DNA of 64,000 nucleotides from Diphasiastrum complanatum (lineage: Eukaryota; Streptophyta; Lycopodiopsida; Lycopodiales; Lycopodiaceae): assembly GCA_029204225.1 (NCBI GenBank), contig CM055100.1:24869106-24933105 (forward strand). Reading direction: 5' to 3'. Both the position numbers and the translations under genes were made by a program. The notes beneath the pieces are model-generated. The model searched no databases and was not told the origin of the DNA. It was given only the letters and a program-made list of their open reading frames with translations. Numbering within the stretch: the stretch's first letter is position 1; the number at the start of each line of letters is the position of its first letter. This document shows positions 45,431 to 56,944 of the stretch, piece by piece.

Positions 45431-45870
45431 TGTTACAAGATTCTAGACTCAGTTAGAAATAGTAAGCTCGCTTGTGATTATACTGTTAGTGTAGTTTACA
45501 ATTGTTATGAACCGTTTCAGTTTGGTAGGTAGGCTTTAGTTAAAAAGCCAGCCTGGGAGCTTGTCCCTGGGAAATAACACCTATATATAGCCTAAAATGC
45601 CACATAGAGGCCAACAATGAGTTTAATGCATTTATTAGGCTTATGCCACATGGCGTCCCCATGCTAAAGGGGACCTTTGCTTGTATATGTATCACTTTCT
45701 TTGTAATAAAGATGCTTTTGCTTTGTGAGCTCTTTGCTTGATGTGAGCTCCTCCATCACTCTATTACTTGTGGGTGTTGTTTATGGTTTTGATGGTTGGC
45801 AATCTGTCATTGATTGCATCTCTGATCTGCACTCTCCACTAGATCAGAATTTTTGCATAGAATGTTAACT
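45431..45870 (+). repeat. LTR of element D (440 bp)
   Basis: It starts TGTTAC and ends GTTAACT, next to a primer site TGGTATCAGAG (45,871). AATAAAG lies near the R region. The last 161 bp recur at 51,618-51,778 in direct orientation with about 95 percent identity and end there in TAACA, so the last base here is probably mutated. Confidence 0.8.
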
Positions 45871-45881
45871 TGGTATCAGAG
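45871..45881 (+). promoter_or_regulatory. Primer-binding site, initiator tRNA-Met
   Basis: TGGTATCAGAG directly follows the LTR, then TCAATAGG; a one-base departure from TGGTATCAGAGC. Confidence 0.85.
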
Positions 45882-47960
45882 TCAATAGGCTGTGAAGGAA
45901 CGTGCACGATCGAAGCTCTTGGAAGAGCGGTTCCATCGACGGTAGCATCAGAACCGAGCAACGGTAAGGACGTCGTACGGGGTACAAGATGGTTCGAAGT
46001 GATCATAGATGCAAAGCCCTTTAATTCGGTGCGGTACCAAGCCAATTTGCAGAAATCAAAGTAAAACTTTGGATAGAAGGGAAGTTGTGGGACAACCGAC
46101 GAAAAAGTGCTCATAACGGAGGCAATTCTCAACGAATTAAGGAGCGGTTTGTTGCAAACAATAATTGGGACAATATGCTAGACAGCCTGGGTAGCTGTGG
46201 AGATTCAATTCTCTGGAATTGATCAGAAGGCAGTTCCAAAGATATGCAACAAAGCTTAGTCTTTGCAGACCGGGGTTTACAGAGCAAAACTTTGGATCTT
46301 TTTCTATAGGAAGTTGTTTTTGCTACTATAAGAAGATACAGTAGGGCACTGGAGCAGCTAGGTGATGTCTGCAAGAGGCCACGATGAGCCATGGAAGCAT
46401 GGAGTAGTAATTGGCAACTCTCTCATATAGCCAAAAAGGCAAGCCGGAGTTTTCAAAAGAAAAAACATGGATCTTGTGATGTAGGAGAGCATTTTCCGAT
46501 CTGTAAAATTCTGAAGAGGGGCGCGTTGGTAGGGCGAGACAGCCTGCAGAGGGCCATGGTTGTCCGTGGAGCCATCCGGCTGCATGATCGATCCATAGTT
46601 GTCATTCTCCATAGCTTGTAACCCTTTGGAGAGAAGCAAGAAACCAGAAGAGAGAGGAATGGCATGGAGCAACTCGCGCGCGGCCAACAGGGAAGTCCAG
46701 TTAGCGGCCAAAAGGGGATGGTGCATATAGGGGTTTGTTTTGGTACACGTGGAGGCTCCAGATCATCGGATCATCATGATCAATGGCCATGATAGCGAGC
46801 TCAAGAAGCATTGTGGGCCATTCGATTTGAAAAAGCCGTTGGATTTATGGTGAAGGGGCATTGAAATGGGCCTAAGGGAAATTGAAGGGCTCGGAGCCAA
46901 GCAACTTCAATAAAAATTTTCTTTTTGAAATCCATGTTTGGACCCGACTGATTAAATTCAATTTGAAGGGCATGATTTCTTCAAAAGGAAGAAACGGGTT
47001 CATTTTTCGAACTAGTTTCTTAAGGCCACTTTGGAAGTGGATAACTTTGGCTAGAGGAGGCCTTTGGGGGCCAAATAAGAGCCATTTTGGAGCTTGTAAA
47101 AGCCTATGTGAAGCTGATAGATAGAGGGACAACATCGTCAAGGGAGAAACAAATTTTGACGCGTTCTTGACACATTCTATGGAGTGGGAGATGAGTGACC
47201 CAATGAGGTACGGTTTTCGCCATTTGGTGACCTGTGTGCCAAATTAAGCCCAATTCTTGGCTGAAAGTCTGTGGGCCAGGCTAGTAAAAAGGCTTGTGCC
47301 TACAGCCAAGGAGCTCTAAAGTGGTTCTCAAGCAATTTTGAGGAACTTAAACACAATACATTGTGAGGGAGAGCGGAAAGAGCGAAATTGCATTGGAGAA
47401 AGTTAGTAAATGCCATCAAGTTGCGATGAGGCATCGTGGAACTCTTGATCTGGATTGGCAAGAATTTAGAGAGGGAAACCAATCACAGGTGAGATCCAGA
47501 CATTATGCCATGTTGTGTCAGTGAATATGGCGGAATGACATGGGACTTCTTGTTCAAATTTTTGTAAGTTAGAACCAACCAAGGTCAAGGACGCTTGGAG
47601 CGGCATCTCCATTAGAGAAACTTAGAGCCCGACAAGGGCCTTTGAAACAAATATTTTTTTTTTTCTTATTTTCGTAGCCATATGGACCAATTGAAACCTT
47701 GATATCGAGGTTCTACGTAACATAGAATTTTTCAGATATAAATAAAATAAAAACTTTTTAATTATATTATTGTTTCGTCAGGCAGCATGTGGAAATGCTA
47801 TTGGTTGTTGAGGCCTGCCCTTCCAGCTCATCACTGCCTGAAGAGACCCAAGAATATTGAAAATGAATATGACAGATGGCTGAAATGAGAAAATCGATGT
47901 ACCATTAATGTATGCATTTTCAAATCATGGTTTACAGGGTTAACTAGAGTTAACACATAG
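45882..47960 (+). other. Interior of element D, non-coding
   Basis: No gag or pol motif is seen on either strand; only short frames (e.g. GTRWFEVIIDAKPFNSVRYQ at about 45,980). Probably the leader and interior of a non-autonomous element. Confidence 0.5.
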
Positions 47961-47974
47961 CACCAAATAGTTCA

Positions 47975-49057
47975 GTGTTTCAAATTTTTGCCTACACATA
48001 TTTTCAGATTTATGGCTTTTTGCCTACGCATATTTTCAACTTCATAGTTCAGTGTTTCAAATTTTTGCCTGCACATAATGAATGGCACCATCAAGGAAGT
48101 CGTGCTCCTCAATCGACTTTGTGCTTCTCTTTAACGAGAAAGATGACGATGGATTATGGGTGCCAAGCAAATATTCAAAAAACTATTGGGTTTTGATGCA
48201 TCCATCATCAAGAGGAACATTTCGAAAAAGCAAAAAGTCAAAGCTATCATTTCGATCTTATTGGAAGGCCATAATTTTGGATTTCAGAACATCATCAGGA
48301 GGAAAATCTATTTTTGAAATTCTAGTCGAACATGTATATATGTATTCAGAGATAAATGTGCAAGGATTTAACCGTCAGGTTCACAAAAAAAACAACTGTG
48401 AGTATTGATATTTTACAATACTTTGATTTTTGTCATTCATTAATATCTATTAGTAAACTTGCCAATCTGATCATTTTTCTCTTGCAGATTTATATCCATC
48501 CAACATAAATGAAGGGGAGCCCAGTGGATCTCTAGCAGGTGTGTTAGATGTTATCCACACTGATATTGGACAACTGTAATATAGAGGTAGAACTGCAAAA
48601 GATCTAGCTGATAGTGGGATCTTTTTTTATGAATCAATATACATTCTTGATACAAAAGGAGATTTTGGACAAATAGTCCCAATTCCATTACCTAGTTTTG
48701 GAAGTGATGAATGGGTTGCTCCAGATGTTGCAGTTTCAGAATCATTTCATTGCAAGCTATATAATGATATAAAAAATTCATTAAAGATAAGCACAGAATA
48801 AAAAATAGTCAGATTGAGTTGGTTTATTTTTTTAAAATATTTGTAGATTTCTTTTCAAGTGTCAATGTACACAAAACTCCAACGACGTTTGTATGCAAAA
48901 ATTTATCAAATAGTTTATTATCTAAACTTATGGATGAAGGCTGGGACAAAAGATCAGATGGAAAAATAAAATGCGGAATCAAAATGTCTTCCATGTGCTT
49001 TCGTTATCAAATAGAAAAACAAATGTTGAGCTTATGCTTCCATTATCCAAGATGGGG

Positions 49058-49088
<31 letters not shown>

Positions 49089-49470
49089 TATTTGGGTGCC
49101 ACTCGATCAAGACTTGGAAGCCTGTGGACATTTAAAACGAAAAAAAATTGAAACTATATACAATGGTGCAATTTTGACATGTGTTGAGGTGGAAGAGGAT
49201 TGGAGGCTAAATTACATCAAGCAGAAACTATTGCTCCTAAGATGATATATTTTCAGACTTCAGATTCATTTCCAATGGTAAACTTGTAAATAACTATAAA
49301 CACTCGATTCTTTATGAATAGTTTCTATCCAAACTTTTTCATACAATCTCTATACTAATTGTAACTCACTTTGTATTAAATTTTTGCAGGTACGTAAAAG
49401 ACATGAGCTCGAGATCAAATACAAAGATATTGACGAAACAATCCAACTTATGGAAGAACAGTGAGATTTA
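47975..49470 (+). pseudogene. Unrecognised exon-like coding remnants
   Basis: The frame 48,082-48,408 reads MAPSRKSCSSIDFVLLFNEK, GLWVPSKYSKNYWVLMHPSS, LSFRSYWKAIILDFRTSSGG. After TTGCAG at 48,486, another frame reads LYPSNINEGEPSGSLAGVLD, SIYILDTKGDFGQIVPIPLP and SDEWVAPDVAVSESFHCKL with one stop. Then CKNLSNSLLSKLMDEGWDKR up to an A-tract (49,060-49,086), and, after GCAG at 49,390, VRKRHELEIKYKDIDETIQL. The composition is protein-like and pieces begin after AG, so a decayed spliced gene is likely. I do not recognise the family. Confidence 0.45.
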
Positions 49471-49594
49471 CTATCAGCAAATACATGTCAATCATCATGT
49501 CTTTTTATCAATCTAAAAAATTGCAATCCAGTATTACACTATGGACACAACTTGATTGTAAGAATCTATATTGATATCAATAAAAATCTCATAA

Positions 49595-50560
49595 ACGGGT
49601 TGTTAACATGTAAGATTGTATCTCTTTTTTTGGATGGAAATATATACACCTTTACAAATGAAATCCTATTCAATAAGTTTTTCTATATCAGTATTAGGAA
49701 CTGTTAAGGCAACAGTCCCCTCTCATATAATTTCGCCTTTCTTTGTAATGGGAAGGACTTCTATGTCTTTTTTATCGTATATAACAATAGTTGCATCCTG
49801 AGCAACCTGAAAGGCTGTTAAGGCAGAAGCAGCATGCTTTTTTGGGCCCTCGATTTCAAGTGGAACACTTACATCGTTCTATACATAAGTTTTGATCAAC
49901 TCTTGCCGAAATCTATACACACGTCGGGACTGTACAGGTCAAGAGTGAACTGTCATCACAAAACACGTGAATGAGCAAATTACTTACAATGACACTAAAT
50001 AAATATGAATCGGAATGAAAACAACTACAAATGAATAAAATGTTACCTTTTCAATATCTACATTGACTTGTAAATTGCACCACTAAAAAAAGAGCTTCGT
50101 ATTGTACAAAACGAATCATGCACAACTAAAGGCATCCCTTTGCTATACACACTGCATATATTGAACGAAAATTAGTAATATTATGACATAAAATTTATTC
50201 ATGCTATGACGATAGATTTAAACTAAAAAAAATAGATGCATATCAAAGATAAATTATATATACCTTGAGAGATTTAATGGTTATCTCTCCAATCAAGGTT
50301 GCCATTGTCAGTATTTCACGAACGGCCTCATGAAGTAGAGAATCAAATTCTCTATGTGTATTATCAGCTGAGTTTAGTTTTACACATAGAAATTTTGATA
50401 CTCCCTTCTTATTTATTTTTACAAAAAGAATATTTCGGCTCTAATGTCGACTGCAATAATCAAAATGAAAATTAGAATCCATTTTAACTGGAGAGAGGAT
50501 GATTTTGTGTCTGAATTAGATTCTCAGCATTTGACTCAGAGCTCAGTACGATGCAGAGTC
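49595..50560 (-). pseudogene. Unrecognised coding-like remnant
   Basis: On the minus strand near 49,640-49,900 one frame reads VSVPLEIEGPKKHAASALTA, FQVAQDATIVIYDKKDIEVL and GTVALTVPNTDIEKLIE with a few stops. The rest of the interval is AT-rich and shows no frame. It follows the H3-like copy in the same orientation, so it might be the decayed end of the same gene, though it does not match the extension at 37,400-38,213. Confidence 0.35.
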
Positions 50561-50629
50561 TCTTGTCAGGGATAACTTTAGGAGGAAGGGAAGCAGCTGG
50601 CCTTCGAGATCCAGTTTTTTTAGGGATAG

Positions 50630-51088
50630 TCAGCTTCCTTTTCTTCCTTGAGGTAGTTGGAAGTCTGATCTATCCAGATGCAGGTCTCTGGAGGTGCTTG
50701 CGTTATCCACATGCAGACCTGAATAACGGTGCCGAAGTCTTTTGAGAATAATGAAATTCTTGGGCATGATGGTAACACACTTACCATGCACGTCCAAAAG
50801 ACAGAAATCCTCAAAAAACTGGGACAGAAAATCTTCTGCAACACCTTGTAAGGTCTGCATGGTTGTCACGACAAAACGAACATCAAGCCCAAGTGACAAG
50901 GTGACATTCCTAATAGATCGGCCGAAAGGAGTTCTAGAGATCAACAATTCAGTTGATCTCTAGAGTTTTTTAATCTCCCTCAACCAGACCTACTTTTTGT
51001 CATGTCTACGGCCAGTACTAGGGGGAACACGGGCACGGGAAGGCTGTACAGAGTTAATGGCACGGGCAGTGGATTTCATCCTAGCCAT
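50630..51088 (-). pseudogene. Second histone H3-like copy, two in-frame TAG stops
   Basis: From ATG at 51,088: MARMKSTARAINS (H3 tail), then after TAG VWLREIKKL, after a second TAG RSTELLISRTPFGRSIRNV, LGLDVRFVVTTMQTLQGVAE, DFLSQFFEDF and HGKCVTIMPKNFIILKRLR. All pieces are in one frame, so only the two TAG codons (about 50,989 and 50,957) break the H3 fold. After the fold the frame ends at 50,630, but a shifted frame gives SRRPAASLPPKVIPDKRLCI and SSESNAENLIQTQ, similar to SKRRLVLSDETEQMIGQTQ of the copy at 36,993. So it derives from the same chimeric gene. Confidence 0.78.
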
Positions 51089-51617
51089 CATTCTAAGATA
51101 CAAAAGAAGTAAATTTGAAAAAAGTCTTTGATTTGAATATTGAAACGCAGCAGAGAATGAAAACAAAAAAATTTGCGAAAGAAAGGCGCTTGAAATCGAT
51201 ATCATGGTTGAATATCGGTTTTGAGCGCACGAACACAAGAGAAAAAAAAAAAGGAAGTTCCGCGCTCGAAAGCGATATCGGTTATATCGCGGTATCGGTC
51301 TCGAGTGCGGGGAGTGCTAGCGGAATTAATCGATATCGGGAGTCAAAAACGAAAAATTTGCAAGAAAAATGAAAATTCGGTGGGGGTATTTATAAAAAAA
51401 AATTGCACGTGTAAAAATGGCTACGGACACATGGCATCATTTAAGTGGTCCACGTGTACTATCCGTACAGGTCATTGTGATGCAATAATGAGGCCACGTG
51501 GGTGTCAAACACATGCACGAATCAGAATATGACATGTCATTCTGCACGTGACAAATGTTAGATCAATCATTCTTTGTACAACGAAATATTCTCGACGAAT
51601 CATGCAACGACACGTGA

Positions 51618-51778
51618 AGATGCTTTTGCTTTGTGAGCTCTTTGCTTGATGTGAGCTCCTCCATCACTCTTTTACTTGTGGATGTTGTTTATGGTTTCGA
51701 AGGTTGGCAATCAGTCATTGATTGCATCTTTGATGTACACTCTCCACTAGATCAGAATTTTTGCATAGAATGTTAACA
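51618..51778 (+). repeat. LTR D fragment (3' 161 bp)
   Basis: It is a direct-orientation copy of 45,710-45,870. Its left edge abuts the ACGTG-rich upstream region of the second H3-like copy. Confidence 0.88.
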
Positions 51779-52170
51779 GACTCATAGTAGATCTCAACGT
51801 TGAAGGCTGTTGTTGTCCTGACTTTAATTCCACTCTGTCAGTTCATTTTGTTTGACTAGATAATTGCACAACCCACAACCCTATAGTTAGGATTTATAAA
51901 TCTAACTACATGAAACTGAAAAGATTTCAATTTTGAGATTGAAGTTATTTAAAAGATATTAGAACATCCATTTCAGATCATTTCATTTCATCAGTGGTAT
52001 TAGTGCTCCTATCCAACAATGGTATTAGAGCATTAGGTTTCATGATTAAACTTTTCATCTGTAACTTTAGTTTGTGGATTAACATTCAACTAATGGTGTC
52101 ATCCTCCAATAATAGAATCATTGAAAAATTCAATGGTGAAAATTTCTATATGTGAAAGTTCAAGGGCCCT
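51779..52170 (+). pseudogene. copia 5' end remnant with gag start
   Basis: TGGTATTAGAGC at 52,020 is a one-base variant of the iMet primer site; then MVSSSNNRIIEKFNGENFYM with a stop in place of the Trp of the NxxxWK motif. The sequence before 52,020 would be the LTR end. It is truncated at about 52,170 by an inverted copia leader. Confidence 0.6.
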
Positions 52171-52795
52171 TTTTGGGTCCATATTTTCTCTAATGCTTGT
52201 ATACAAAGTACACACTTGTGAAATGACTCTACAAATTGATTTCAACCTGTTCCAATGCACAAAGCACTCTTTTGAATAACAACATATGTTTCCAAAAAGA
52301 AATCACAAAGATATGGAACCTCTCAATTCTCTTCTAGCACTTATAACTAGCAAATCAACACATAGAATGAAGAAATCTTGACCAACCTATGATCCACCAA
52401 CAATCTGATGAATCTTGCCACTTACTAGGATTGAAACACACTCTATTGAAGTTCAGCAACCTCAAAAAATAGAGATCCAATCAAAAATAGGATTTGACAA
52501 AATCACAAAAAATTGAATCTTCCAAATTCTACATGCAATTGCCACAAACTTGATATAGAATCTTGTAGCCTCTAATGAAGCATTCCTAATGCAATTAAAA
52601 TTGGCCAAATCTAGTAAGGCAATCGGCCTACTTCAAGTTGATAAAACTAGATTGAGTTTTGACCTACAAAAAAACATTTCTGCATATGCAAAATGCTTTA
52701 TTTTTTAGTAGAAATCAATCTTGCACACTCTAGAATTGGTAACTCCTCCAAATCTTTGCTAAATATGGCTGATCCTTTCATAACCTGCAACACAA
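52171..52795 (-). other. copia leader on the minus strand
   Basis: Reverse complement of the leader type seen at 12,309-12,896 (e.g. the words around 52,225-52,260 match 12,840-12,870). It ends before the gag ATG. Confidence 0.7.
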
Positions 52796-52807
52796 GCTCT
52801 GATACCA
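52796..52807 (-). promoter_or_regulatory. Primer-binding site, initiator tRNA-Met
   Basis: GCTCTGATACCA on the plus strand, i.e. TGGTATCAGAGC on the minus strand, touching the LTR at 52,808. Confidence 0.92.
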
Positions 52808-53423
52808 TGTGAAGGCTTTATGAATCACTAAGATCCAAAAACATCTATTGATCTTTGGTTTAGAAAGACAACACAAATAGCACCATTAACAATGTAGAAA
52901 ATCAACATCTACTTAATGAAAAACATGCAAAATCAACAAGATATTGATCAAACATCAAACATATCATAAAATGAAGTTGTTTTCCATACAAAAAAATTAA
53001 GTTACTTTATTTCACACCCAATGAACCATAAATCAAAGCATTCTACCCACAAGATTGCAAGATATCATCACTATAGTGCACCAATGGATAGATGAACCCA
53101 AGAAAACTCATGTATAAGCATGAAATGAGATAAATGAGATAAGAGAGAGAAGATCCTCCCCTCCCACTTGTGTACATCTATTTATAACAGGTCCATGCTT
53201 CATTAATGAGCTTGATTTCCCTCCATAGAACTAGATTGAATGTATCTAACATTAAATTTGAATGTTTCCAAACTCGACCTTCTACTTTCCCTCACTTTAT
53301 AAAAGTGGTAATAAAAAAACATTTAGACTAAAATAACTTTGAAATGTCTATCTCTAAGTCTAAAATGCAAATTGTCCTCAATTGTCAAATACAAAAGATT
53401 AAACTAGTTGACAATTTCTCACA
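52808..53423 (-). repeat. copia LTR (616 bp)
   Basis: On the minus strand it starts TGTGAGAA and ends CTTCACA beside the primer site. It is a diverged relative of the LTR at 11,404-12,296 (same ends, shared TTGGTTTAG..GACAACAC and GATGCAA-type words). TATA-like TTATAAATAG occurs at about 53,180 on the minus strand. Confidence 0.8.
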
Positions 53424-53512
53424 ACGATCTGCACTTTGCCATCACTACTGATAGTTGAAGTGTATCTCATCAATGACAAACCTGATACATTGCTCCACAA
53501 CTACAATGACTT

Positions 53513-53680
53513 TGAGAGATTTCAGATCTTTACGGTCCAATCTACTTGAATGATCTTTGGTTAGAAAGAGAAATACACTACCAATCTCACCAATGTAAAA
53601 AAATCAGCATCTACACACAAATGAGATGCAAACACCAATAGAACTTGATCAAACTTGAATGAAATGAAAAAGTATGTTCC
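53513..53680 (-). repeat. copia A LTR fragment (end of LTR)
   Basis: It is nearly the reverse complement of 12,135-12,290 (e.g. CCAATCTACTTGAATGATCTTTGGTTAGAAAG). It runs at 53,680 straight into pol of the same family. Confidence 0.85.
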
Positions 53681-54750
53681 ATTCTTCATAAGAGCTTGAT
53701 ACTCGAGATCCATTGCTTGGATCCACTCCTCTTCTTTCCTTGCTTGATCTACACTTGTAGGCTCATCCAAAGAGGTTAGGAAAGCAACATAATTTCCAGA
53801 AACTACTTGCTTACCCTTTTGATCATATGTGAGCCTTGAAGGTACTTGTCTTTCTCTTGATGTTCTCCTTGGCTTTTGACTTGATGAAGGTCCATCATCA
53901 CCACCATCCAAAGTAGGATCCTTCTCATCAACATCAAGAAGGTTAGATCCATCCATGCTTGAAGACACCTTGCTAGCTCCTTGGAAATCATGGACTCCAG
54001 TACTAGATAGCTAGGATGGCCTAACCTCTTGTGCCATAAATCAAATTGAGATAGCTCCTCCTTTGCCATGTTCACACTTCTAATGACAACATTAGCATCC
54101 AACTTGAACAATCTACCTTGCTTAATGCCACTAGTAGTACATTTATCATCCTTCATTATGGAACAAACTCCATGTTTGAAGTGTACATCTAGTCCATTAT
54201 TCATTAGTTGTCAAAGACTCAATAATTTTTTTGTGATGGATGGTACATACAGAACATTATCAAAATCTATTCTCTTAGAAGATCCAAGACATAATGGAAT
54301 AGATCCTATGCCATCTATCTTACATTCTTGATCACTTGTAGTGAATATGAACTTCTTAGAATCATTATAAGAAAGTAAGGTAGAGAAAAAGTCCTTGTTG
54401 TGTGACATGTGGGAGCTAGCCCCACTATCAATCCACCATGTGTCCTTGCTTGACGTTGGTGTTGTAGATGCCATCAAGGATGAGTTGCAATCCTCCTCCT
54501 CCTCCTCAAGCACAAGATTGCCTTGCTTCTCCTTCTCTTGAGCATTCTTCTTCTTGTAGCACTCGGAAGCAAAATGTCCTCTCTTTCCACAAAAGAAACA
54601 TTTTATCTTTGATTTGTCCTTTTTGGATTTGCCTTTGGAGCTTGATCCACCATCCTTGTCCTTGGCCTCCTTGCTTTGGTTCTACTTGGATGAGTGAGCC
54701 TTCTATCAATGAAATGGTGCCATATGGCAATTTACTACTTGACTAGATTC
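53681..54750 (-). pseudogene. Chimeric copia gag-protease-linker fragment
   Basis: From 54,730 down: zinc knuckle region (frame piece with CFFCGK/RTFCFRVLQ), protease WWIDSGASSHMSHNKDFF with intact DSGA, VLYVPSITKKLLSL, NNGLDVHFKHGVCSIMKDDK and the GAG-pre-integrase FDLWHKRLGHPSYLVLESM, all close to body B. At about 54,000 it jumps to the linker of family A: SSMDGSNLLDVDEKDPTLDG, PRRTSRERQVPSRLTYDQKG, EWIQAMDLEYQALMKNGTY, then LTR sequence. The whole integrase is missing. It is a recombinant of two copia subfamilies. Confidence 0.85.
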
Positions 54751-55360
54751 CAACTAGTTCATACTAGAGTCAATCAAGACAAATTCAATCTAACTAAAAC
54801 TTGATGCATTTATGACTACCATCCACACGTGGGAACGAGTTCCAAATGTGTGGGATCAGGTTATGTACAAATAAACTTAGATCTAATAGCTAGAATTTGA
54901 CAATTTTAACATTTTACGGGTGAAAAAAGTCTTGTGATCAAGTTCAACTTTTGGAGTTAGAACCGTTGTCAGGTGACGATTTGGGAGAACACTCTCACAG
55001 GCATGATCCGTAGTGGAAATGTCGAGTCGAGTGATGATTGCATTGACACACATATCTGCGACTTGGAAATTTCTCATTCGGAGGGAAATGTGGTCTAGCT
55101 TGGAGGTACACACATTTGGATGTCACAAGTGATTGACAACTTAAGATAAAATATTTCTAATCTTAAGTTTTCTAAGTCTAAGTTCTAAATCTAAGTTTAA
55201 GCTATTTTACTATTATTTAAGCTTCTACTCATGGACTTACAAAACACATGCCATGGCTTGAAGTTTATTGACAGATACTCATACGTGGTCTTACAAAGCA
55301 CATGCCATGGAGTTTTATTATTTTTTATCTTCTTTGTGGTAGCACAGTTGCTAACAGCTC
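54751..55360. other. Between copia scraps, no gene seen
   Basis: A direct duplication with the core ACATGCCATGG (near 55,247 and 55,301) and otherwise AT-rich sequence. No supported frame. Confidence 0.4.
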
Positions 55361-55830
55361 TACAAATGATAAAGATGAATGTTACCAATGAACTTCTCAA
55401 GGAAGTTGGTAAGTGCACATCATCTTTGGAAGCTTGGAATTCATTGAAGAAGCTTTATGAATCCAAGTCTACTCCTAGAGTGCTGACTCTAAGAAGGCAA
55501 ATCTTTTCTTATTTGTCAAAGTGTGGCAAGCTTTGTGAAGCTTGTGGTCTTTCCAAGACACATAAGCAACCATTCCAAGAAATCTTTGACAAGATATACC
55601 TCTCTTCTTGATCTTATACACTTGGATGTGCGACACTCATCCTATCACTTCCTACACCTTCTTGACTACCATGCTTGAAGAGCCATCTTGTTTTGAAGAT
55701 GCTATTAAGTCACAATCTTGGAAAAAAGCTATGCAAGTTGAGTTTGATAGAAGGAACTTTGCGGATTCCTGCCATTCAGACAACTTGCACCCCATAAGGT
55801 GTCCTTTCTCCTGAGATGCTTCTCAGTGTT
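55361..55830 (+). pseudogene. Chimeric copia fragment: gag, integrase finger, RT start
   Basis: First MIKMNVTNELLKEVGKCTSS...YESKSTPRVLTLRRQIF, nearly identical to Gag of element A at 13,093-13,240. It then jumps to CGKLCEACGLSKTHKQPFQE (the CxxC and GKxxxxPF part of the integrase finger), and after a stop to FLTTMLEEPSCFEDAIKSQS and KKAMQVEFD, the RT start. It breaks off there. Three distant pol pieces are thus joined within 450 bp. Confidence 0.85.
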
Positions 55831-55895
55831 GTTCTACCTAGTGAAAGATGTCGTCGATGGCTCCACTGGATTGTACAAACCTACAACACCTTGTC

Positions 55896-56390
55896 GCTCT
55901 GATACCAAGTTAAAATTCCGATAGGATCTTGAGCAGTATACAGATCACATCAATCAATCACCATAGCCACTCCTCACAAGCTCTCAAAGATGGCACAAAA
56001 AAAGTTAAGTGTATTACAATGAAATCTATACATATAGGTAACTCACAAACTTCCTAAAAGGATAGGTTTTCTAAAACTGGCCTACCACTGCCAAACTACC
56101 CAATATGGCAAAATTGACGAACAAACTCGAGACATGCCCCTGAGTATAGCAAGTACTGTAAGTAACTCTGTAAAGGCTAATTTTTCCTATGTGTGGCTAC
56201 TTGGCTAATCCAAGTAGCCGGCCACGAGACAAGTGCCCAACTGATAAGTCAATGATGGGTCACGTCCCAGTCACAACTGAACACAACAAATCTAATTAAT
56301 TGTACACTAATTACAATATCGTATTTGAAGCTTACATAAAATGTATATCGGATTAACTCTGATTTCTAACTATTTTTTACAAACCCCTGA
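55896..56390 (-). repeat. LTR C, minus copy, with iMet primer site
   Basis: GCTCTGATACCAA (55,896-55,908) is the minus-strand primer site. The LTR follows from GTTAAAATTCCG (55,909) to about 56,390 (CTGATTTCTAAC). Stretches such as GATGGCACAAAAAAAGTT and GTAGCCGGCC match the plus-strand copy at 57,439-57,890 in inverted orientation. Confidence 0.8.
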
Positions 56391-56944
56391 CAACCAGACT
56401 TTAAATTTAGCTTGTTGGCTTATTGTCTAAAAATGTATATCCTTCTGTGAAGCACAAAATTTCTCCATATTGTATATGTACTGCAGTGCAAATATCAACG
56501 TGTTTCCCACCAGGACTTCAACACCATCAAAATCTTGAAAGGCAAAATTTTCTTGCAGTATCGCCTATGCTAAAACCCCATGTGTGTTCTTAAATCCACT
56601 TCCTTCCAAAACATATAAAATTTCGGAAGACTCCAGGGTTTTATCCAATCCTCAACAATTATGTCTCTCAACCTTGGTAAAAAGATAAAATCAATACTCC
56701 ATGCATGTTCAACATTTCTAAGAAACAACCGGAGTTGTAGGTCCTTGTATAGATGTGTTACCTCCCTTCGCAAGGTGGTTCTTTGACGCTTAACCTGCGG
56801 ACGCTTAGGCGTTTAACTGGATACCCATGCTACTAATGGATTAGCAGGGCTTTGTTGTATCCTTTGCTGAACTGCTTCGGCCAAGAAAACATTTGCAACC
56901 TTAACCTGATCTTTTCATCTCATGACATCCACCGTTAAAAATTC
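56391..56944. other. No feature seen
   Basis: Sequence between LTR C copies. A short frame (-) at 56,570-56,773 has no recognisable content. Confidence 0.4.

Noticed and set aside
46129-46726. Overlapping frames on both strands near 46.1-46.7 kb
   Set aside because: No motif; low AT content in this part makes long random frames likely.
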